Shown in pieces: positions 31,245 through 43,621 of a stretch of DNA of 64,000 nucleotides (its first letter is position 1; every line of letters starts with the position of its first letter). The position numbers and the translations under genes are program-made. The notes under the pieces were generated by a model. The model worked only from the letters and a program-made list of their open reading frames with translations, was not told where the DNA came from and did no database searches. The stretch comes from Hirsutella rhossiliensis (Eukaryota > Ascomycota > Sordariomycetes > Hypocreales > Ophiocordycipitaceae): NCBI RefSeq assembly GCF_020360975.1, contig NW_025408677.1, forward strand, positions 1,054,001 through 1,118,000, written 5' to 3'.

Positions 31245-34200
31245 GTTATAAGCCTAGGAGGAATAGAATTCCTATACCTTCCGGCTGCTATAAAAGGCAC
31301 CTTTCTTATATCCCTCGTAGCTTCCTTTTACCCCTCTTACTAGAAAAGCCGATTTTTAACTAACTTTTCTACCCCCCCTCTTCTATAATAATATCGAAAA
31401 ATGACTCTACCGCCCCTACGGTCTATAGGATAATTCTTATAGAGCCCTAAGATTAGGATAAGTAGGTAAAGGAGCTACGGGCTCGTATAAATAGAACTAT
31501 TTATAATTTAATCTTCTTTAATAAGTAGGACCCTCTTAAGCCCCCTCTTTATCCTAGGGCAACGGAATTTATAGAGGGAGCTTCCCTCTTCGCTGAGCTA
31601 ACCTCTATATAATAGAGAGCTTTTTCTACTACCTTAGGTAACTACGAGAGTTACCGTAAGGAATACCTTTACGAGACGAAGCTACTAACTACTATACGTA
31701 TAGCGATAACGGAATCCGTTAGTGCTATAAAGCTAATTACTCTTTAAGAGGAAGAGACTCCTAGGTAGTAGCTTTTAAAGCTTAAGACCTCGATAGCTCC
31801 CTCGAGGGGCTATATAACTAACCGTATTAAGAAGACCTATACGGCCTACCTAGGAGCCTTTTCTACTAGGAACCTACTAGCTTCTTTATAGCTAGCTAAG
31901 TAGGAAGAAATCCTTAAGGAAGCTAACTAATACTTCCTTATAAAAGCTCTTTTTAGCTAGTAGCTATAGGATATATCTCTGCTAATAAAGCCTATTAGTA
32001 ATAGTTACTCGACTATCTTTCGAGAGGCTAGCTAGGAACTAAACGAAGAGGCTGCTAGAGTATAATAGTAAGCAGTCTTATTCCTTTATAGCTAGCACTC
32101 GACCTAGACGGCTCGACCTACTGCCCCTATAGCTGCTGCAGCCCTTATTGCTGCGGCTGTTGCTCCTTCGGCTCCTCCTCCCTCGAGAGCCTTAACGCCG
32201 TCGTTAACTATAGCTACGGCCCTAGCCCTAGCTCCGTATCTTACTCCGGGCCCGGCCCCGGTCCTATTAGTTAGACCGGCCTAACTAGTCCCTTAATAGA
32301 CCTTTTAGTCCGTTAGTCGAAAAATTAAGGAACTAGTCGAAATCGAACCTTATTAATATTAGTAATAAGGGGTAAAAAGGGGGGGTTTTTAAGTAGACCT
32401 TCCGGACTAGAACGAGGATTCCTCGAAGAGATAACGTACGAGGAGGAATCGACCTACCTACTAAGTATATAAAAAGCCCTATCGGCTAAAAGACTACTAG
32501 TAGGTCTTCGAGGAAAACCGACTTAAAGGAATTAAGCCTTTAAAGAGGCTATAAGAAATAGTATAATAGTCTCTTAAGGAGGACCCCTAATTATAGAAGA
32601 AGATAGACGAGATTCGGGTTACTAAGAAATAGCAACTAATAACGCCGCTGCCCTTATTCGAGCCGTAAATTCAAGGAAAAATCGTTAGTATAGTAAATCC
32701 GGTATTCGTCTTCCCTATAGATTAGTAAGACTAACCGTTAGGACCCTCCGACTATCCCCTACGAAAATCAGCTATCCTTAACTCTAGTGCTTCCCTTAAT
32801 ATCTATAATATACTCTTACGATTCTAGTCCTTTAAGAAGGCACGGAGGGAATATCTTATTACCGGGGAATTAACTATACGGATTAAAGGGATTTAAAAGG
32901 GTGAATTTTACGATAAAATTACCTAATAGGTCTATACGAATTCTTTAACGAAAAAGGGTAGCTTTTTGCCCTTAATTTTTAACGAGCTTAATTTCCTTCC
33001 GCTTTCTTTAAGAGGAAGGAATCTTCTAGGATACGACGTCTAAGCCTACGAGGCTAGTCTAGAAGAATTAGACTATCGGGCTTATCGAGGAGAAATTCGG
33101 TTAATTTATTCTCGAATTCCGACCTATCCTTAGGAAGGAACCTCTTAAGAAGTTAGCTTTCCCTACTAAGAAGAATAGGTCTACTATAAAGGACCCTCTT
33201 TTAGTAGCCTAAGGAGACGGTATTCTTTAGCACGTAAGACTTAGTTACCCGGGCCCCTTAGCTTTATATAAGCTAGGCTAATAATAGGGCGTACGAATAA
33301 GGGGCCTAAAGACCGTCGAATACGAATACTATAGCTAAGGGAAGACTAGGAGACGAATTTCTAGACGAACGCCTTTACGGCCGGACTAGCTATATAAGGA
33401 AATTTAGGTCGACTAGACCGACATCTCTAAGGATTAGGAAAGCTTTATTAGGGTAATGTTTTTTATAGACGCCTTTTTAGGGATAGTTTTCCCCTATTTC
33501 TTATAGACCTACCTAAGTAAGTATAACTAGTCTACCTTCTAGGACTTCGTTAACTAGATAAAATCCTACTTTAGCTACGAGGTAAAGAAGATACGGTCTA
33601 ACGGAGAGCTATTTATAAAGGATATCTTAAATTAGCTTCGAAAAAGGGGCATTTTACCCCTCCTATTAGCACTAAATACCTAGGCCTAGAACGGAGGGGC
33701 AGAAAGATTAGGGGGTGCTATAATAAAAAGGGCCCGTACGATAAGACTTACTATAAAGCTTCTATACGACCTTTAGAGGGAAGTCGTTAAGACCGCCTAT
33801 TACCTTTAGAACCGGACCCTAAGGGACCCTAGGGGACTAAGGGACTATAGGGAACTAGAGACCCTTTTTAAGACCTAAGGAATAGACTAGAAATCCCCCC
33901 TCGAGCTCTTTACGAAGAAGAGGGCCTCGCAAGCCTACCTTCGTGCCTATAGCTATAAGGTATACTTAATAACTACCGATATATAGCTAAAAAGGAAAAA
34001 GAAAAGAAAGCTTAATCCTAGAGCCTTTATTAGTTACCTCGTTAGTTATAATTCTACGAATATCTTCCGGATCTAGATTCCTCTTCTATAAAAGGTTATT
34101 TCGACTAGGGATATAATTTTCGATAAATCTAGCTTCTTCGACGGAAAGAGGGATTAATAGCCCCTCTTACTCTCTTAACGTTAGCTAATTTAAAAGATTT

Positions 34201-34852
34201 AAATCCCCCCTTCCTAATAGTCTTAAGAAGAGGTCCTAGATAAGGAAACGGAAGAAGAAACCGACGTCGAAGTAGTTAAGGATAACGCCGACTTCGAGGA
34301 AGAAGAAGAAGAGGAAGCTGCTAGATTATATAATCTAGACGAAGAAGGAGACTATAGGAAAGTAGTAGAGCTAGAATACGCCTACCTACCTACGCCTCCT
34401 CCTACGTAAGAAAAAGATCTAGAAGTAGCTTTTTTAGTTAGTCTTCCCGTCTCGACCCTTAAGGGGGTAGGAAAGGCACCTCTCTTAAAGGATTACCCGG
34501 CTGCCTTTTTATCCCTACTTTAAGAAGCAAAGGAAGGTATAGGGCTTAATACGGATACTAAAGAAGACTAACCTCTCCCTTATTTCGATCGTTTTTCCGA
34601 CTTCTACCTAACGCTAATAAAAGACGGTTCCTATAGAGCGTTTATAGCAGGCCGGCTTTTTAAGCTACTATTAGTAAGGAAGGTATATAAAAGAGACCTT
34701 CCGGACCTACTAATAAACTAAAAGCAGCTAGAAAAACACCCCTTTAGGGACTAGTTTTTCTAGGCCTAGAAAGACTACCTAGCCTTATATAAAGAGATAG
34801 GGTCTTTTAAAGAGGTCCTTAAGGAAAAGGTAAGAGGAAAATAGGTCCTTAG
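31245..34852 (+). pseudogene. Copia-A(+) gag to early RT, RIP-degraded
   Basis: The sequence runs gag (about 31400-32500), integrase region (about 33000-34200), an acidic linker at 34230-34340 (GAAGAAGAAGAAGAGGAAGC) and the start of the reverse transcriptase, where Gypsy-1 interrupts at GGTCCTTAG|CTATAAG. The gag segment near 32450-32510 is the variant without a CCHC knuckle. The full-length stretch absent from the copy at 26240 is present here (about 31640-31740). Stops TAG and TAA are frequent and fit RIP of CAG, CAA and TGG. Confidence 0.8.
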
Positions 34853-35038
34853 TATAAGAGTCTTTGACTATTGTGGGTGATAGGCTTAGGCCGCGGCCTA
34901 AGCCGTGTAGTCACGTGCGGAGGGCCGGATCCCGTAAGTATAGGGGCGGGCCAGCCGCGCATAGAAGAGCTCTGCATAGCTTATTAACATTATCCTACGG
35001 ACGGCACCTACGCGCACGCCTCTGCCTACTCCGTGACA
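34853..35038 (+). repeat. Gypsy-1 5' LTR, 186 bp
   Basis: The LTR begins TATAAGAGTCTTTGAC (TGTAAGAG expected) and ends CTACTCCGTGACA. A perfect 22-bp palindrome centred on CCGCGG lies at 34883-34904. Confidence 0.93.
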
Positions 35039-36240
35039 GTATAAGCTATCAATTAATAGATCTAATAGATGTCTCTCTGGAGAGGGCGCCTCCCCCTCGA
35101 GGAAGCACTCCGCCCCTCCCCGGACGGATAGGAAGTATCGCAGCTATCCTAGAAGCGATTAGAAGCGCGACGGCTAGCGAGAAGGACGAGGTTCTCGCTA
35201 TACTAAGGGAGCTATCTACGAGACCGGCTTTAACCCCTACGGCCTCCGCAACGCCGGTTACGGCGGCGACACTACCGACGAGGAAGCCGCTCCCTTAGCC
35301 GACTTAAGACGGCAAGCTAGAGTCCTTTTACTTCTTCCTTAGCCGGCTATAGACGAAGTTTATAACTAACGAGAAATAGGGCCTAAATAGCTATCGCGAT
35401 ATAGCGTGGTATTCGCTCCTCTATACGCTGCCGGAGCCCTAGATACGGCGGATCTCCGGATTCTAGGATAAGGGCGGCCCTAGGGGCAGACGCGACCTAT
35501 AAGACTTCTTCTAACACCTTATATATGCGTTCGGCAACGTGCAGGAGCGGGAGAAGGCGTAAGATAGGCTACGGACCCTTAAGTAGAGAGACGGATAAAC
35601 CTTTAGCGAATTCCTTCCCGATTTCGAAGAGACGCTCTCACGGGCAGCGGGGACTACGGTGTAGGAAGATAGCGCGAAGCTTATATAGCTACGGAATTCG
35701 ATCACGCCGGCCCTACGGGAGCTGCTTATCCCCGTGATTATGCCTACTAACTACGGCGAGTACGTGAGCCGGTTAATAAAGGTGGCTTAGGGCTACGAGC
35801 AGACGCCGCGTTTCTAGAAGCTCCGCAAGCGCACGCCGTATAGCGGCGACGGGATCACCGCCCCTCCGTAAGATAAACAACCGGCTATTAACACGGACGG
35901 GGACACCCTAATATCGGCTACCCGCACGGACCGGGCTAGACGCGGTAAGAAGACGCCGTCGACTACCCCCTACACCGCCCCGCACTCTAAGTAGCGGGCG
36001 AAGTAGGTAACGAGCGAGGAAATCGGGAAGAGGAAGGCTAACGGCCGCTGCCTACGTTGCGGAGCATCTACGCACTTTATATTAAAATGCCCCTTCCTTT
36101 TAGCTAAGCGGCCTATAGCGGTTCGAGTAGCGAAGATAGAACCGCTCCTCGCCTTAGACGATAAGGAGGACTCCGCCCCCCTAGGCCCGGAGGAAAAAGA
36201 GTAGCTCCGGAGTAAAGACGGGCTCCGGAGCCCTAATTAC
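35039..36240 (+). pseudogene. Gypsy-1 gag
   Basis: The frame runs through IGSIAAILEAIRSATASEKD (about 35130-35190), a capsid-like middle, and an intact zinc knuckle CLRCGASTHFILKC (C-x2-C-x4-H-x4-C) at 36049-36090, followed by a basic/acidic tail. The N-terminal open stretch ends at a TAG near 35298, where CAG would fit. The start codon is uncertain; the open frame that overlaps the LTR from 34864 is not a credible start. Product: capsid/nucleocapsid polyprotein that packages element RNA. Non-functional because of many RIP stops. Confidence 0.82.
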
Positions 36241-39200
36241 TAGTACTAGCAAAGGAGAAGGAAGAATTGTCCGCCCGTATAGAAGAGGAGCCTACTTTAA
36301 TATAGGTTATAATTAATAACTCCTTGCCCGTTGCCGCCCTTATAGACGAGGGCTGCTAGTACTACGCCGCAGTTAACGAGGCGCTTACGCGAGAGATATA
36401 AGTGCCGGTAGAAAAGATCGCCCTAAGGCGAGTAAAGGGCGCCTTAGGCGCGATAGAGGGTGCGGTGATTAGGGGTATTACGTGGCTAGCTATAGAGGTC
36501 GACGGTTGCTATAAGCTTATCGTAGCCTATATAATCCCCTAACTAGAGTTTCCCCTAATCCTTAGGAAACCCTGGTTATTATATATAGAGTTATACTCGG
36601 TTCCGTACCGGAGGAAGCTATAGTTTAGGCCTACGTAACGGTAGGTCCGCTACGACGACGGTTCCGTAGGCGTAGGACTAGGCGTGCGAGCTTTATGCTC
36701 GGCATAAGAAGTCCTTGCCTCTATCTTTATAGGAACCGTGCGACGGGTAGAGCGGGGGCAAGGCCGGGCAGCGGCTAACATAGCAGTCTACGTAGTTAGC
36801 CTAGCGGATATCGATAAGGCCCTCTAGACGAAGAAGCCGAAGTCGCCCTCTAAGCTATAGCAATAGATACCGGAGCGCTTTTACGACCTCCTACCGCTAT
36901 TCGAGTCCTAGGAAGCAGATAAGCTTAACTTATATAAGCCGGGGGTAGACTATAGGATCGTACTCCGCACCGATAAGAAGGGGCAGGAACTGCCCGCACC
37001 GTTTAGACCGCTATATAGTATATTATACGCGGAGCTGCTAGTGCTAAAGAAGACGCTAAGGGACCTCCTAGATAAGGGTTTTATTTAAGCAAGCAGCTCC
37101 GAAGTAGGAGCGCCGGTCCTATTTATGCGTAAACTAGGGGGCGGGATATAGTTCTATTGCGACTATAGGGCCCTAAACGCAATCACGAGGCCGGACCGCT
37201 ACCCCTTGCCCCTAATCTCGGATACGCTCCGTAACCTTTCGAAGGCGAAGTAGTTTACGAAGCTAGATATAAAATAGGCGTTCTATAAGGTACGGATCTT
37301 AGAGGGTAACGAGTAGAAGACGGCGTTCCGTACACGCTATGGCTTATTTAAGTGGCTTATAACGCCCTTCGGCCTCTTAGGAGCGCCCGCCACCTTCTAG
37401 CGTTATATTAACAATATACTTCGGGACTTCCTCGATAAGTTCGCCTCTATATATATAGATAATATCCTTATCTATACGAGCGGCTCCTACGAGGACTATA
37501 TATAGAAAGTGCGGAGGGTCCTAGAGCGCCTCTAACTTTATAGGCTTTACCTCGACCCGGATAAGTGCGAATTCGGGGTTAAGAGGGTTAAGTACCTAGG
37601 CTTTATTATCTACGTAGGCGTAGGCATATAGGCAGACCCCGTAAAGATCTAGGCGATTCGGGACTAGGCTGCCCTAACTACGTAGATAGGCGTACGGAGC
37701 TTCCTTAGGTTCGCGAACTATTATAGGATGTTTATTAGGGGCTTCTCCTATATTATAATGCCCCTAAACGAGATTACCGGGAAGCGGACCGCCTTTCGCT
37801 AAGGGCCCGTATAGGAAGGAGCGTTCCGCACGCTTAAGGACCTATTCTCTTAAGCCCCGGTGCTGCTCTAGTAGGACTTCGACCGGTCTACGTTAGTTAA
37901 AGCGGACTATAGCGGCTAGGCACTTAGAGGAACGCTCTCCTAGGAGGTAGACGGGCGGAAGCAACCGGTAGCGTTCTACTCCCGTAAGCTAACCCTAGCG
38001 GAGCGGAATTACGCTATTTACGATAAGGAGATACTAGCGATTATTAGCTGCCTCGAGTAATAGTAAGCGGAGCTCCGGAGCTATAAGAGCTTCGAGGTTC
38101 TTATAGACTATAGGAACCTCGAGTACTTTATAACTCGCTAGCACCTCTCGGAGCGGTAAGCCCGCTAGGCGGAGTATCTCTTACGCTTTAACTTCTCGAT
38201 TAAGTACCGCCCCGGGCGGGACTCCGCGGTCCTAGACACGCTTTCCCGGAGGGATCAGGACCGGCCGACGGGAGCGGACATCGAGGCCCGGGATCTATAG
38301 CTTATCCCGTAGGAAGCACTACGGACTTATATAGGAGCTTCCCTAGTAAAGGAAGACGCGGTGCTAGCGAATAAGCTTCCCCCCGCGCCCTTACCTCGGT
38401 CCGGCGAGGAGGGATAAACCAGCCCGGGGGCGCGCGCGGCGAGAGTGTTCTAAGATAAGGCCCTATAACGCTTATAGGATAGGATAGCGGCTCTAGACCG
38501 CACCTACGAGGGCGTGCGCCGCGCCGTTAAGTCCGGCGCTCGACGCCTAGATCCGAAGCTAAAGCTAAAGGTATAGGTAGCCGACTACTATATCGACCTA
38601 CGGGGGCATCTACGCTAGCGGGGGAGACTATAGGTACCGGGCGCACCGTATACTACGGAAGCTAAGGAGAAGGAGGGACCGCCGGAGCTAAACGAACGGA
38701 ACGAGCTCTAAGGGAGGCTAGTCTAACTTATCTATAACTCTAGCGTCGTGGGTTACCTAGGCAGACAGGGCATAGTAGTAGGCCTTGCGAGGGACTTTTA
38801 CTGGCCCCTCCTATAGCACTACGTTCGTCGCTTCCTCCGTAACTACGATATCTACGGCCGTACGAAGATCTAGAGGGCGTAGCTTAAGGGGCTACTTAAG
38901 TAGCTTCCGGTGCCCGACCGGTTCTATACGCATATATAGATAGACTTTATAACGGACCTCCTACTTATAGAAGGCGGCAACCGCTATATATAGGTAATTA
39001 AGGACCGACTTAGTAAGTCTATAGTATTAGAGCCGATACCGTCTATAGATACGGAGTCCTATATAGAGCGCTTCCTATAGTGCTAGGCCCGCTCGTATAG
39101 CTAGCTAGCCTTTATTATAAGCGATAGGGGATCGAATTAGACTAGCCGCTTTTAGTAGCACCTATACTAGCTACTTTAGATTACGCAGCTACTTAGCACG

Positions 39201-40060
39201 GCATATTACCTATAGACCGACGGAGGGCCCGAGAGGGTTAACTAGGAGGCGTAGGCTTACCTACGGGCTATCGTGGCCCGCAACTAAGCAAACTAGGACC
39301 GGTAGCTCCCCGCGGCCTAACTTACGTTAAATAGTAGACTATATACCTCTATTAGGATAGCCCTTTTCTTTACAACGTATAGCTTCGAACCACCCTTACT
39401 AGTTCCCTTTACCGTAGACGTAGTAGCGGAGCAGTATAGTAATACGTTACTAGAGGGCCGCGCCTCCGCGTTTATATAAAAGCTATAGGAGACCACGGAT
39501 TATTACTAATCCGCGATAGCCGCCGCGGCGTAAGATTAGGAGCGGCACGCTAATAAGACTAGGGCCCTAGTAGACAGGTTCGCGGTAGGAGATAAGGTAT
39601 AGCTAGACCTCCGTAACTATAGGTCGGCATAACTAAAGAAGAAGCTTAACTAGCTATACGCGAAGTTTACGGTGCGGAGGGTTATTAGCCCGTAGGTTAT
39701 AGAGCTCGATAGTCTCTTAACGGGGGTCTATAATAAGATTAACGTAGACCTCCTTCGTAGAGCCTCCTTTAACCCGCTGCCCGGATAAGAAGCAGCGGAC
39801 GCCTAACCGCCCGTAATCGAGGTAGAGGGAGAGGACGAGTTCGAGGTCGAAGAGATACGGGCCGCGCGCTAGAAAAAGGTCGGTAGGGGGAAACGCCGGG
39901 AGGTCCTCGTTAAGTGGCGCGGGTATCTCGACCCTACGTAGGAACCTATATATAAGTTTACGGGAACCGTAGCCCTCGATAAGTTTAAAGCCTTATTCGG
40001 AACGGTAGACGAGAACGACGGACTAGCGGACCACCGACAGCAGCCCGGGCTAGGACCACG
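36241..40060 (+). pseudogene. Gypsy-1 pol with C-terminal chromodomain
   Basis: Domains in order: protease region near 36300-36400 (ALIDEGC in place of the usual D[ST]G); reverse transcriptase about 36940-37700 with FTKLDIK, YGLFKWLITPFGLLGAPATF and YIDN at 37452-37463, where the second catalytic Asp has become Asn by a TG to TA change; RNase H about 37880-38250 ([15 protein letters not shown]); integrase about 38750-39350 (DFITDLLLIEGGNRYI); and a chromodomain at about 39840-40010 (EVLVKWRGYLDPT then EP). RT-RH-IN order plus chromodomain define a chromovirus, whose chromodomain is thought to direct insertion to heterochromatin. Stops fit RIP of CAG, CAA or TGG. Confidence 0.9.
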
Positions 40061-41643
40061 AAGTAGGCATAGCGGAGGGGGCAGTCACGGCAATATAGGC
40101 AATATAAGCGTAATAGTACGGGCGGAGACAAAAACAGCGTTTATTATAGGGCGGAGCCCCTAGACTACCTAGGCCTATTCCTTATCGTTATTATTATTAT
40201 TATCTTCGTTATCGTCGTCCTCGTCGGCCTCCTCCTTCTTATTAGCGGCGGCGGCGGTCTCTAGGGCGCTAAGGCGGCCCTCTAAGCCCGTAAGCTAGTC
40301 GGCGGCGGCGGCGGCTCTAGGGGCAGAGGGGCGGCGGCCAGCGGCGGCGGCAGGGGCAGCGGCGGTAGCGGAGGCGGGCACGGCTAAGGGGACCGCCGAT
40401 AGGGCGATATAGGCAGTATCCCTAGCGCCGGGTACGTTAGAGGCGGAAATAGGGGAGCGGAGGAGTAGGACTTACTTAGGTATAAGGCCCTATCGCTCGA
40501 GGGCGCGGAGGTTGCGGTAGGCGGCGGCGGCGGCGGTAAGGCGCTTCTTAGCAGCCCCCCGCGCCTGCCCGTGCGAGCCGGCCTTCTAAGCCGACGCCGC
40601 AGCGAGCAGGACGGGAGGCGCCGCCTTATAGGCGCGGCCGGCTCGCGCGCACTAGTAGCAGCTACCGCCGCGGCGGCGCCCGGCCTAGTCGGAGTAGTCG
40701 AGCTCCTACGACGCACAACGTATATAGGGGGCCGAGCGGGCGGCGCCGGCCTATACTTAGCGCTTATACTATAGGAGGTTAGCGGACAACGTCTATTACG
40801 CTTGCCTAACTATAGACTTACGGGGGTAGCGGAGACGGAGGCGGGGGCCGAGGGGCCGGGCGTTACGGGTGGCGGCGGGGACGGCGTCGTTACCCTAAGG
40901 GGCGACGTAAGAGCGAATAGCGTAGCAGAGGCGGCGGCGGCGGCGGTGGGAGCGGTGGCAGCGGCGCGGGCAGGAGCGGCGGCAGCGGCGGAGTCGTCGT
41001 CGGCCGCGGCTAGCACGGCGTCGACGAACGACTCCGCACGCTCCGAGAAGGAGGAGGTAGGAGAGGGAGAGGCGGATATATCTATCGCGGAAGTTAGCAC
41101 GACGGAATGCGGCCTCCCGCTCTATAAGGCGCGGAACTTACTAGTTAGAGTTATTATTATTATTAGGGCTATTATTGCTATTGCCGCTACTACTGCGAGC
41201 ATACGTTAATAGAGCGGCCTATATAGCTAGGAACGGACTAACGCCCTAGGTAGAGCGGAACTTACCTATTAATACTGCTGCTACGGTTAAAGAAGGGAGA
41301 GAAGGAAGGGAAGGGGGAAGGGGGGGATGCCGCCTTATATACCCCTTAGTAGAGGATGCTGCCTAAGGCAGAGGGGACGGGCAACCTAAGGCTTACGCAG
41401 GTCCGGACCAGCCGCCGGCCACCTAGGGGCGCATATAATAGGTTACGCCCCTATTTAAACGGCCAGCCGGCCGACGAGTATAGAGCCGGGTCCCGGCTAC
41501 CCGGGCTAACGGGCGCGGGGATAATAGGGCTAGTAGGGCCGGCCCTATTAACGGGAAAGGGCAGGAAGAGCCCGCGGCACGGGCCTAATTATGCGGGAGC
41601 CGTTAATAGGGCAGCACTGCGCCGCGCTCGAGGGAGGGCATTA
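40060..41643. other. Gypsy-1 region between pol and 3' LTR
   Basis: This is about 1.6 kb, very GC-rich with GGC/GCG runs, a short ATT repeat at 40189-40203 and purine-rich AGGGAAGGGGGAAGGGGGG near 41306. Besides the antisense frame no gene is seen; plus-strand open frames here mirror the GC bias. The purine tract GAGGGAGGGCA at about 41632-41642 is the likely polypurine tract. Confidence 0.7.
40165..41170 (-). pseudogene. Antisense Ala-rich coiled-coil frame between pol and 3' LTR of Gypsy-1
   Basis: On the minus strand two frames look coding. The downstream one (about 40600 to 40165) reads KKRLTAAAAAYRNLRALER, then RSPISASNVPGARDTAYIAL, an Ala-rich stretch, LTGLEGRLSALETAAAANKK, and an acidic tail EEADEDDDDNEDNNNN ending near 40175. 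The heptad-like LTGLEGRLSALE suggests a coiled coil. The upstream one (40810-41100) reads SERAESFVDAVLAAADDDS and an Ala/Pro-rich segment, in another frame, so an intron or indel may lie between. Interruptions are TAG/TAA of RIP type. I do not recognise the protein; GC-rich repeats could mimic coding, but the charge patterning argues for a real cargo or accessory gene. Confidence 0.5.
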
Positions 41644-41829
41644 TATAAGAGTCTTTAACTATTATAGGTGATAGGCTTGGGCCGCGGCCTAAGCCGTGTA
41701 GTTACGTGCGGAGGGCCGGATCCCGTAAGTATAGGGGCGGGCTAGCCGCGCATAGAAGAGCTCTGCATAGCTTATTAACATTATCCTACGGACGGCACCT
41801 ACGCGCACGCCTCTGCCTACTCCGTAACA
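41644..41829 (+). repeat. Gypsy-1 3' LTR, 186 bp
   Basis: Differs from the 5' LTR at only a few positions (for example GACTATTGTGG versus AACTATTATAG), all C/T or G/A changes. The palindrome at 41674-41695 has a single mismatch. TSD cttag follows. Confidence 0.93.
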
Positions 41830-41834
41830 CTTAG

Positions 41835-43621
41835 CTATAAGTAGGTCTTTATCTATAAGACTAATAAATATAGCTTCCTTTAAAAGTATAAGGCCCGGCT
41901 AGTTATCTATAGGAACTAGTAGGAAAAAGGGGATCTACCTATTAGGGTAACTACCCTAGTAGGGATATCTTTTCGGACCCTTATAGCTATAGTAGTAGAA
42001 TTCGACCTCGAGCTCGAATAGATAGATATAGTTAATGCCTTTATTAACTACTTACTTAAGGAAAAAGAAGTTATCTATATACGACTTCCTCTTAGTTTCT
42101 AATAACTAGGAAAGGTTCTATAGCTTAGGAAAGCTCTATATAGACTATAAAGATTACCCCTTCTTTAGTAATAGTATTTAATAGGTTCCCTTAAAGCCCT
42201 AGGCTTTATAAAAGTCCCTTAGGAACTATATATAATATAGAAGGGTAAAATCATAGTCTTCTTCTACGTCGATAATATTATCTAGGCCTACCTAAAAGAG
42301 GAAGAAGCTAATACTAGGGAGGCTATATAAGGCCTATAATAAAGGTATAAGATAACTAGGCTAAGGGAGCTAAAGTAGTTCCTAGGGATACGAATCCTTT
42401 AGAATAGGTCCTAATAGACTATCTAGCTTACCTAGGACGCCTATATCGATAAGGTCGCTTATAAATTCCTCCTTAATTCCCTTAAAAAGAAGCTTCCCTC
42501 TACGCCTATATTAAATAAAGAGCTTTTGCCTAATCCGTCCTTTTAAGCTAGGGAGTAAGAGAAATACTAATATTAATAGAAGGTAGGCTCCTTGCTTTTT
42601 TTAGCTATTTCTATTAAACCGGATATCTCTTTTATAGTCTCCCGGCTAGCTAGGTATAACTAAAGTCCTAGCCCTAGGCATTAAGAAGTAGTAGATAGAG
42701 CTATCCTTTATCTCTATTTAACGAGATTATATAGTCTACGCCTAGGAGGGTAGGGAAGGAAATAAGCTGCTAAAATCTTCCTTTATTTAAGCGATTTATC
42801 CTTTATAGATAATTCCTTAGATAGAAAAAGCTTATAAGGGTATATTATATCCCTTTTTAGAGGAACTATTACTTAGAAAGCTTCGAAGTAAGCTACTATT
42901 ACTATATTAAGCACGGAGGTAGAGCTACTAGCTCTTTTAGAAGCGTTAAAAGAAGCGATTTTCCTTACCCGGCTACTAATATCGTTACGACTATAAATTC
43001 CGTCCCCGTTAGCTATAGAATACGATAATATATAGACTATATAAATTCTTATAGAAAATAGTAAGCTATCGACCTAGCTATAGTATATCGATATCTACTA
43101 GCATTAGTTACGCTAAGAGGTTTAAAGGGGACTTATTTCCGTCTATTAGGTTCTAATAGCATCGATAAAAGCCAACGGTCTTATAAAGCCCTTACCAAAG
43201 TAGAAGCTAGCTGTCTTTTTATAGTAAATTAGGCTAGAAGACGTTCGAGAGAAGCTATCCTTAGAAGCCCGCCTTAAGAGTCTACGAGAGGAGCTAATAG
43301 CACGTAGGAGGAAGGAGACGTCTATAGCTAAAGAGAGGAATTAGGACTTATCTTAAAGGAGGGCCCCTAGCTTAATTAGGACTTATTCTTTTTAAAGGCC
43401 CCCTTTTTAGGGACTTATCCTTAGAGAATCCCCCCTTTCTTATAGGACTTAATTTCCTCCTTAGGCCCCTTTTTCCTAAAGTAGGTCTAAAAGAGCCTAG
43501 GGCTAAAACCCGGATTTCTTAAGTAAGAGATAAGTATAGACTAAGACCTCCTTTATACGCTTACCGGCCTAGGTATTTAGCTTTACCTTTTCTATAAGGG
43601 TAGGCTATAGCTAAGGGGGTA
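41835..43621 (+). pseudogene. Copia-A(+) RT and RNase H (continues 34852)
   Basis: After the Gypsy-1 insertion the frame resumes with TTAGCTATAAGTAGG. The RT catalytic motif is YVDN at 42265-42276 (YVDD mutated by TG to TA). RNase H follows to about 43100, and the 3' untranslated region to the polypurine tract AAGGGGGTA just before 43622. It corresponds to the complement of 21335-23120. RIP stops throughout. Confidence 0.82.

Larger units (their letters stand above)
34853..41829 (+). mobile_element. Gypsy-1(+), complete Ty3/gypsy chromovirus, TSD cttag
   Basis: A 6977-bp element has two 186-bp LTRs (34853-35038 and 41644-41829) and cttag on both sides (34848-34852 and 41830-41834). The flanks rejoin into continuous Copia-A RT sequence. 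It is GC-rich with abundant CpG, yet CpA/TpG are depleted and TAG stops fill the frames, so RIP acted with CpA preference. Order: LTR, gag with CCHC, protease, RT, RNase H, integrase, chromodomain, an antisense frame, LTR. Confidence 0.95.

Noticed and set aside
34864..35038. Protein start inside the Gypsy-1 LTR
   Set aside because: The open frame merely extends through the LTR; only the part after the LTR resembles gag.
35511..35737. Two overlapping opposite-strand open frames
   Set aside because: Both are in frames other than gag, which reads through this stretch with only RIP-type stops.
40180..40350. CRISPR-like or coding tandem repeat
   Set aside because: The GGC/GCG and ATT runs are simple-sequence codon runs (Ala, Asn) of the antisense frame; no spacer structure.
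40571..41209. Plus-strand Ala/Gly-rich open frames
   Set aside because: GC-rich mirror frames of the antisense gene; Ala/Gly/Arg runs follow from GGC/GCG repeats.
41356..41658. Plus-strand 100-codon open frame at the end of Gypsy-1
   Set aside because: Runs into the 3' LTR; no recognisable domain, likely chance in GC-rich DNA.
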